A stretch of 64,000 bases of DNA from assembly GCA_030248225.1 (NCBI GenBank), contig JASANE010012597.1, positions 1 to 64,000 on the forward strand, written 5' to 3'. A program made the translations under genes and the position numbers. Shown here in pieces: positions 60,050 through 64,000 of this stretch (position 1 is the stretch's first letter; each line of letters starts with the position of its first letter). The notes beneath the pieces are model-generated. The model was not told the origin of the DNA. It saw only the letters and a list, made by a program, of their open reading frames with translations, and did not search any database. This stretch comes from Trileptium ribeirensis (taxonomy: Eukaryota; Nematoda; Enoplea; Enoplida; Thoracostomopsidae).

Positions 60050-61125
60050 AAGATACGGTAAAGCGGAAATCTTTTACTGTGGATACGCAACTGTCTGACG
60101 AACAGGACCCATGTCGTTAATTTCGCGACTCAATTCCTGTTCACGGTAGTAGTCCTTGTCGTGCGTCTTCTGAGCCCCCCACGGGATTTTCCGATCCCCA
60201 TCCGATGATTTTACTTTCCATTAACGACCTAGATAGCTATATCTCGTGTAAAGTCCTTAAGTTTGTTGATGATACGAAACTGATCCGGCCAGTACATAAA
60301 CATTTCAGCTACATCGATGTCACTGAAGTTAGAAATGACCATGACAGCCTTTCTACCCATGCAGCTACTTGGATGACTTTAATATAAAAAATTCTCCATG
60401 CTGGATTCAGAAATCCTTGCTTTCAGTACAGCATTTTTGGGCAACCAATTCCTGTTCGTGATCATTGTAGGGATTTGGGTATAATCGTTTCACCAAACTC
60501 AAGGTATCCGAACAATATGAAATAGTTGTTAAAGCAGCAAATTCTACATTGAGCAAACTCCATCATAACCTTACAATATATATTGGAATATTGATGTGTT
60601 TCTCAAACTGTATTACGCGTTAGTTCGGCCTGTTCTCCGGTACGCCGGCTCAGCGAGGAGTCTAGCATATCAACGAGAAATTGACTTGCTAGAGGGCATT
60701 CAACGTAAAGCGAAAAAGTTGCTTTATTGAATTCGAGACCACGTACCACGTTCGGTTGTATAGTTGAGGAATTCAGTCTCTTGAAACAAGGAGACGTCGT
60801 GCTGACTTGATATAGCTCCATAAAATGATCGATAGACTTGTTGATTTTGATTAGTCTCCTTGTTTCATCCTGCGCCTGACATCGGTCTACGTCGTCACTT
60901 CTTATGCTGCGTCGTGTAAATATCGCTCGCTACAATTAACGCCTACACCAGTTTACCATTCGGAGCATATCGGTGTGGAAAGATCTACCCTAGAACGCTG
61001 CTTCGGATCCTAGAACAGCACTATTCAAACACCGTCTTCACTACACGGGCGCACTATCGACATTCTGACATCATGGCCTCTGCTGCTGCCGCTTATGTTC
61101 TTTTAGCGATTGGTAGAAAATCATA
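60050..61125 (+). pseudogene. Decayed CR1/Rex-type LINE reverse transcriptase, C-terminal part
   Basis: Fragments in changing frames keep the order of a CR1-like RT: KSFTVDTQLSDEQDP, then INDLDSYISCKVLKFVDDTK (catalytic FADD box as FVDD), NPCFQYSIFG.P, VRDHCRDLGIIV, ANSTLSKLH, YYALVRPVLRYAGSA, QREIDLLEGIQRKAKKLL, IRDHVPR, and SLETRRRRADLI. Several stops and frameshifts intervene. The 5' part of the element is missing, and I found no clear 3' tail or target duplication. Confidence 0.75.
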
Positions 61126-61727
61126 GCTGCTATAATCCATCGAGAGTAACCGAAACCAAAATTAGTTTGAGCCGGATCTGCAATGTTTAGCCAGAACCGT
61201 AACGTGGTTTTATCAATAAGATATGGTGTAATATAAGGAAGTATTAATTAGTTTGTTGGGACTGAACGATTTGTATATAGAGTTACTTAACCTCTTAAGC
61301 ATGTTGGTTTTATTTTTCTATAAGTGCATTATGTAAGTTGTTGCCTGGGATGCTGCATAGAATTATACATACTAAATTTTGTATCAAAAACGTGAAATTG
61401 ACTTTTTCAATTACTGAATTTTGAGGGCTATATTAGGTGTACAGATTTTTAGGGTAGCTCGATACGGTGTAATTGTACTTAAGTAAGGCAGCCGATTCGG
61501 ACTAAGCACAAAGGCGAACCAACGTTAAAAATTTCTTAAAATTATAATTTTCTTGGGAGCTTTGATTTATAAATTTATAATGCTTCCAACCTAGTGCTGT
61601 TTTGGTAACATATGGTTCAGATGACAATTCCTATATGATTAGAGAAAAAATCCTGCTGGATGAAACCCCAAATTTACCAACTGTACAACGAAACCAAAAA
61701 GAAACACTTGTTATCAAAACTTCTTAG
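61126..61727. other. Noncoding, nothing recognised
   Basis: AT-rich sequence between the LINE remnant and the next MITE. Confidence 0.4.
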
Positions 61728-61735
61728 GCCATGAG

Positions 61736-62879
61736 CAGGGAGTAACCGGAATTCCGGTTCCGGCGAAAATCGTGTTCCGGTTGCGGTTCCGGCAAAGGGC
61801 AAAAACCATACCGGAACCGAAATTCCGGTTTAAAAATTTTGTTTGAAATTTTCCACGTTCTTTGCTTCATCCTGTAATCCAAACATATGTAACATAATAT
61901 TATATAATGATCAAGCTCCAGTACAACCAAGCAAAAGAAAAGATTAACTAACCAATTTGCCGTGTGAAACGTAAGTAGGGCACATAATTTGAGCAGGAAT
62001 TTTTCATAATAACCTGCAGGAGTTTGTTAAATCAAAGCCAGGTCGATGCTTGTAGCAGCTATTTTACACATCCAGAAGTCTGTGGGATACGTTTGAATTA
62101 AACCGGCCCAACTCGGTAACAGAGCATGGCTTACGCAGAAGTACTTAGGGTATACTTGGCTAACATAAATTGCGTTAAGCACCCGCCAGTGCGCTTGTAA
62201 ACTTGGTAAATCAGTCTAAATTGAAGTAAACTAACGTTATCTGCAACGCAGCTAGAAACTGCTTTCTTGGCAATGAACTGTATTTATTGAAACTGTACGA
62301 GCAGCATCACAGTGTCTCATTTATAGCATTATGATTAGAAAGTTATCATCATTATGATCTAACTGACGGGCACTGTTTGTCCAACGCTAGCCTAAACAGT
62401 GTCTCTGACCACTGATGAGAAAATTACCTTCTATCTATTATTTTATCTTAGAATCATATATAAACCAATAATTTTAAGTTTCCTACAGAAGAACATGCAA
62501 CAAACGTATGTGTAGTAAAGGGAGGCGACCGGAGACAGAGCGAAAGTGTGTATTCTACGCTCCAAGCTTTGTAAGCACATTCGATTTGACGCAGTATACG
62601 CAATGGTGTATAGTGGAAGACATTTTTTGCTCTGAATGTCCAAAAACCGACATATTTGATCGATAAGTAAACATTATTAGCTTCCTCACTCTCTTTAAAG
62701 TTTCAGAAAGGCAATAATATCATCGCAATATATTAAGTTTAATGTAATAGTTATTTTTAATGCATTTCAAATCCACTATACCTTCATTTCTTCCATCATC
62801 TGTTTTACTATATATAAATTTCGAAGACCAGGTTCCGGTTCCGGATCCGGTTTAAATGGACGGTTCCCGTTATTCCCTG
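61736..62879 (+). mobile_element. hAT-type MITE, copy 5 (TSD gccatgag)
   Basis: Begins CAGGGAGTAACCGGAATTCC and ends CCCGTTATTCCCTG with the exact duplication gccatgag at 61728-61735 and 62880-62887. Length 1144 bases, the same as copy 1. Clear evidence of an independent insertion of the same non-autonomous family. Confidence 0.92.
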
Positions 62880-62887
62880 GCCATGAG

Positions 62888-63500
62888 CTATGTCAGTTTG
62901 TAAAAAATTGGGATCAATATTGAATTGGCGATTTTAATGTGTATGGTGGGATTACCTAAAAATGACATACATTTCGGCAGTTATCACAAAATTTGTCATT
63001 TTCAGATACTTCTCCGTGTTTCCACTTCTTTCCAACATTTCCGCTTTGAAACCACTAATATGTTCTGAGAGTTTATAGCCACTGTTTCTCTTAATGTATA
63101 TACTACAATGAAAGTATTTTGTCTATTTATGCCTTTGGCGCGTGCTCAGACTTTAATATGGAACTTCGAATTATGCGATCAACACAGACTAACCACGCTC
63201 GCATGTTTTCCCTCACAAGCGAATTATTAGTGTTAGACAATTTTCTCAGCAAAGCGAATTACACTCTAAACTAGTTTATGTTGTGGTTTCACGATCATAT
63301 GAGAATTATACAACTGACTAGTAAACATAGTAAAATACAAAAGTGAGAGGAGCAGCAGGCAATGTATATTTTATATCTTATTAATGTATTGAATACATGC
63401 ATTTCAACTAAATATTTAATCAATTAATAATAGGTATCACGTTTTAGACAACTGACGTCAAATCCACCACACACAAGCCATACATGATGAGCCACTATAT
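62888..63500. other. Noncoding, nothing recognised
   Basis: AT-rich spacer between two MITEs. No supported feature. Confidence 0.4.
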
Positions 63501-63508
63501 CTAATTAG

Positions 63509-64000
63509 CAGGGAACAACCGGAACGAAACCAACAACCGGAGCCGTCCTTTTAAACCGGAAGCTGGTCTTCAGAACTTATATATAGTAAAACAGATTAAG
63601 GTCGAAATGAAGGCACTGTGGATTTAAAATGTATTAAAATAAATTTTGCATTATACTTAATGTATTGCGATAACATTATTGCCTCTCTGTGACTTCGAAG
63701 AGCCTTAGGAAGCTAAAATTTATTTATCGATCAACATGGTGGTTTTTTTAAACTCTCAGGCCTTCCGCTGTACGGGCTTCCATAAAGTGGGTCACATTGA
63801 ATGTTCTTGTAACGCATTGAGCGTAGACTAGACAATTTCGCTGTATCTCCCATTGTTTCCCTTTACTAGACATAAGTTCGTTACATGTTGTTACGTAGGA
63901 ATTTTGAAATTATTGGTTTATATGGTTCTAAAAGAAAATAACAAGGTATTATACTATAATTTTCTGATCGTTGGCCCAGAGACATTGTTCAGGCTAGCAT
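63509..64000 (-). mobile_element. hAT-type MITE, copy 6, cut by window end
   Basis: Begins CAGGGAACAACCGGAAC and proceeds as the reverse complement of the right half of the family (landmarks cgatcaacatg, ccctttacta). Left flank ctaattag (63501-63508) should recur beyond the window if it is the target duplication. Confidence 0.8.

Overview
This window is AT-rich, intron- and transposon-dense DNA from an invertebrate animal. Evidence: genes split by GT..AG introns, a BEL/Pao LTR retrotransposon, remains of jockey/CR1-type LINEs with RNase H tails, a pogo/jerky-type DDE transposase pseudogene, hAT-type MITEs with 8-bp target duplications, and several satellite or minisatellite arrays. I cannot name the species. 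An ecdysozoan (arthropod or nematode) fits best; the wording of the host AAA-ATPase looks somewhat nematode-like, but that is only an impression. There are no operons, CRISPR arrays, or rRNA or tRNA genes that I can support.

Layout. 1-11.9 kb: mostly repeats (a 139-bp tandem array at 1-1.6 kb, a GC-rich quasi-palindromic minisatellite at 2.94-3.27 kb, a 23-24-bp minisatellite at 3.6 kb) and a pogo-type transposase pseudogene (6.0-6.6 kb). 12-44 kb: the one clear host gene, an Msp1/ATAD1-type mitochondrial outer-membrane AAA ATPase on the minus strand. Seven small exons join in perfect phase across about 32 kb and give about 253 contiguous residues of AAA core. Its largest intron (14.5 kb) holds a BEL/Pao element (13.3-21.15 kb) in the opposite orientation. 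21-44 kb: intron sequence with MITEs, satellites, a long inverted repeat and a GC-rich patch. 42.4-58.9 kb: a block of about 5-6 kb present three times in forward, reverse, forward order. Each copy carries the ATAD1 exon, an RNase H fragment and a hAT MITE, but only the first copy keeps the exon open. 59-64 kb: a two-unit tandem repeat, a decayed LINE reverse transcriptase and two more hAT MITEs.

Most interesting content. The BEL/Pao element carries, downstream of pol where an env gene would sit, a third reading frame that looks like a NADAR domain followed by an SGNH/GDSL-type esterase. A splice-acceptor-like sequence abuts its ATG. The element's leader contains five short stem-loops, two pairs of which show compensatory base changes. 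The element itself is dead (several stops and frameshifts, LTRs about 93% identical). The triplicated block is either a real inverted segmental duplication or an assembly artefact; long reads across its junctions would decide.
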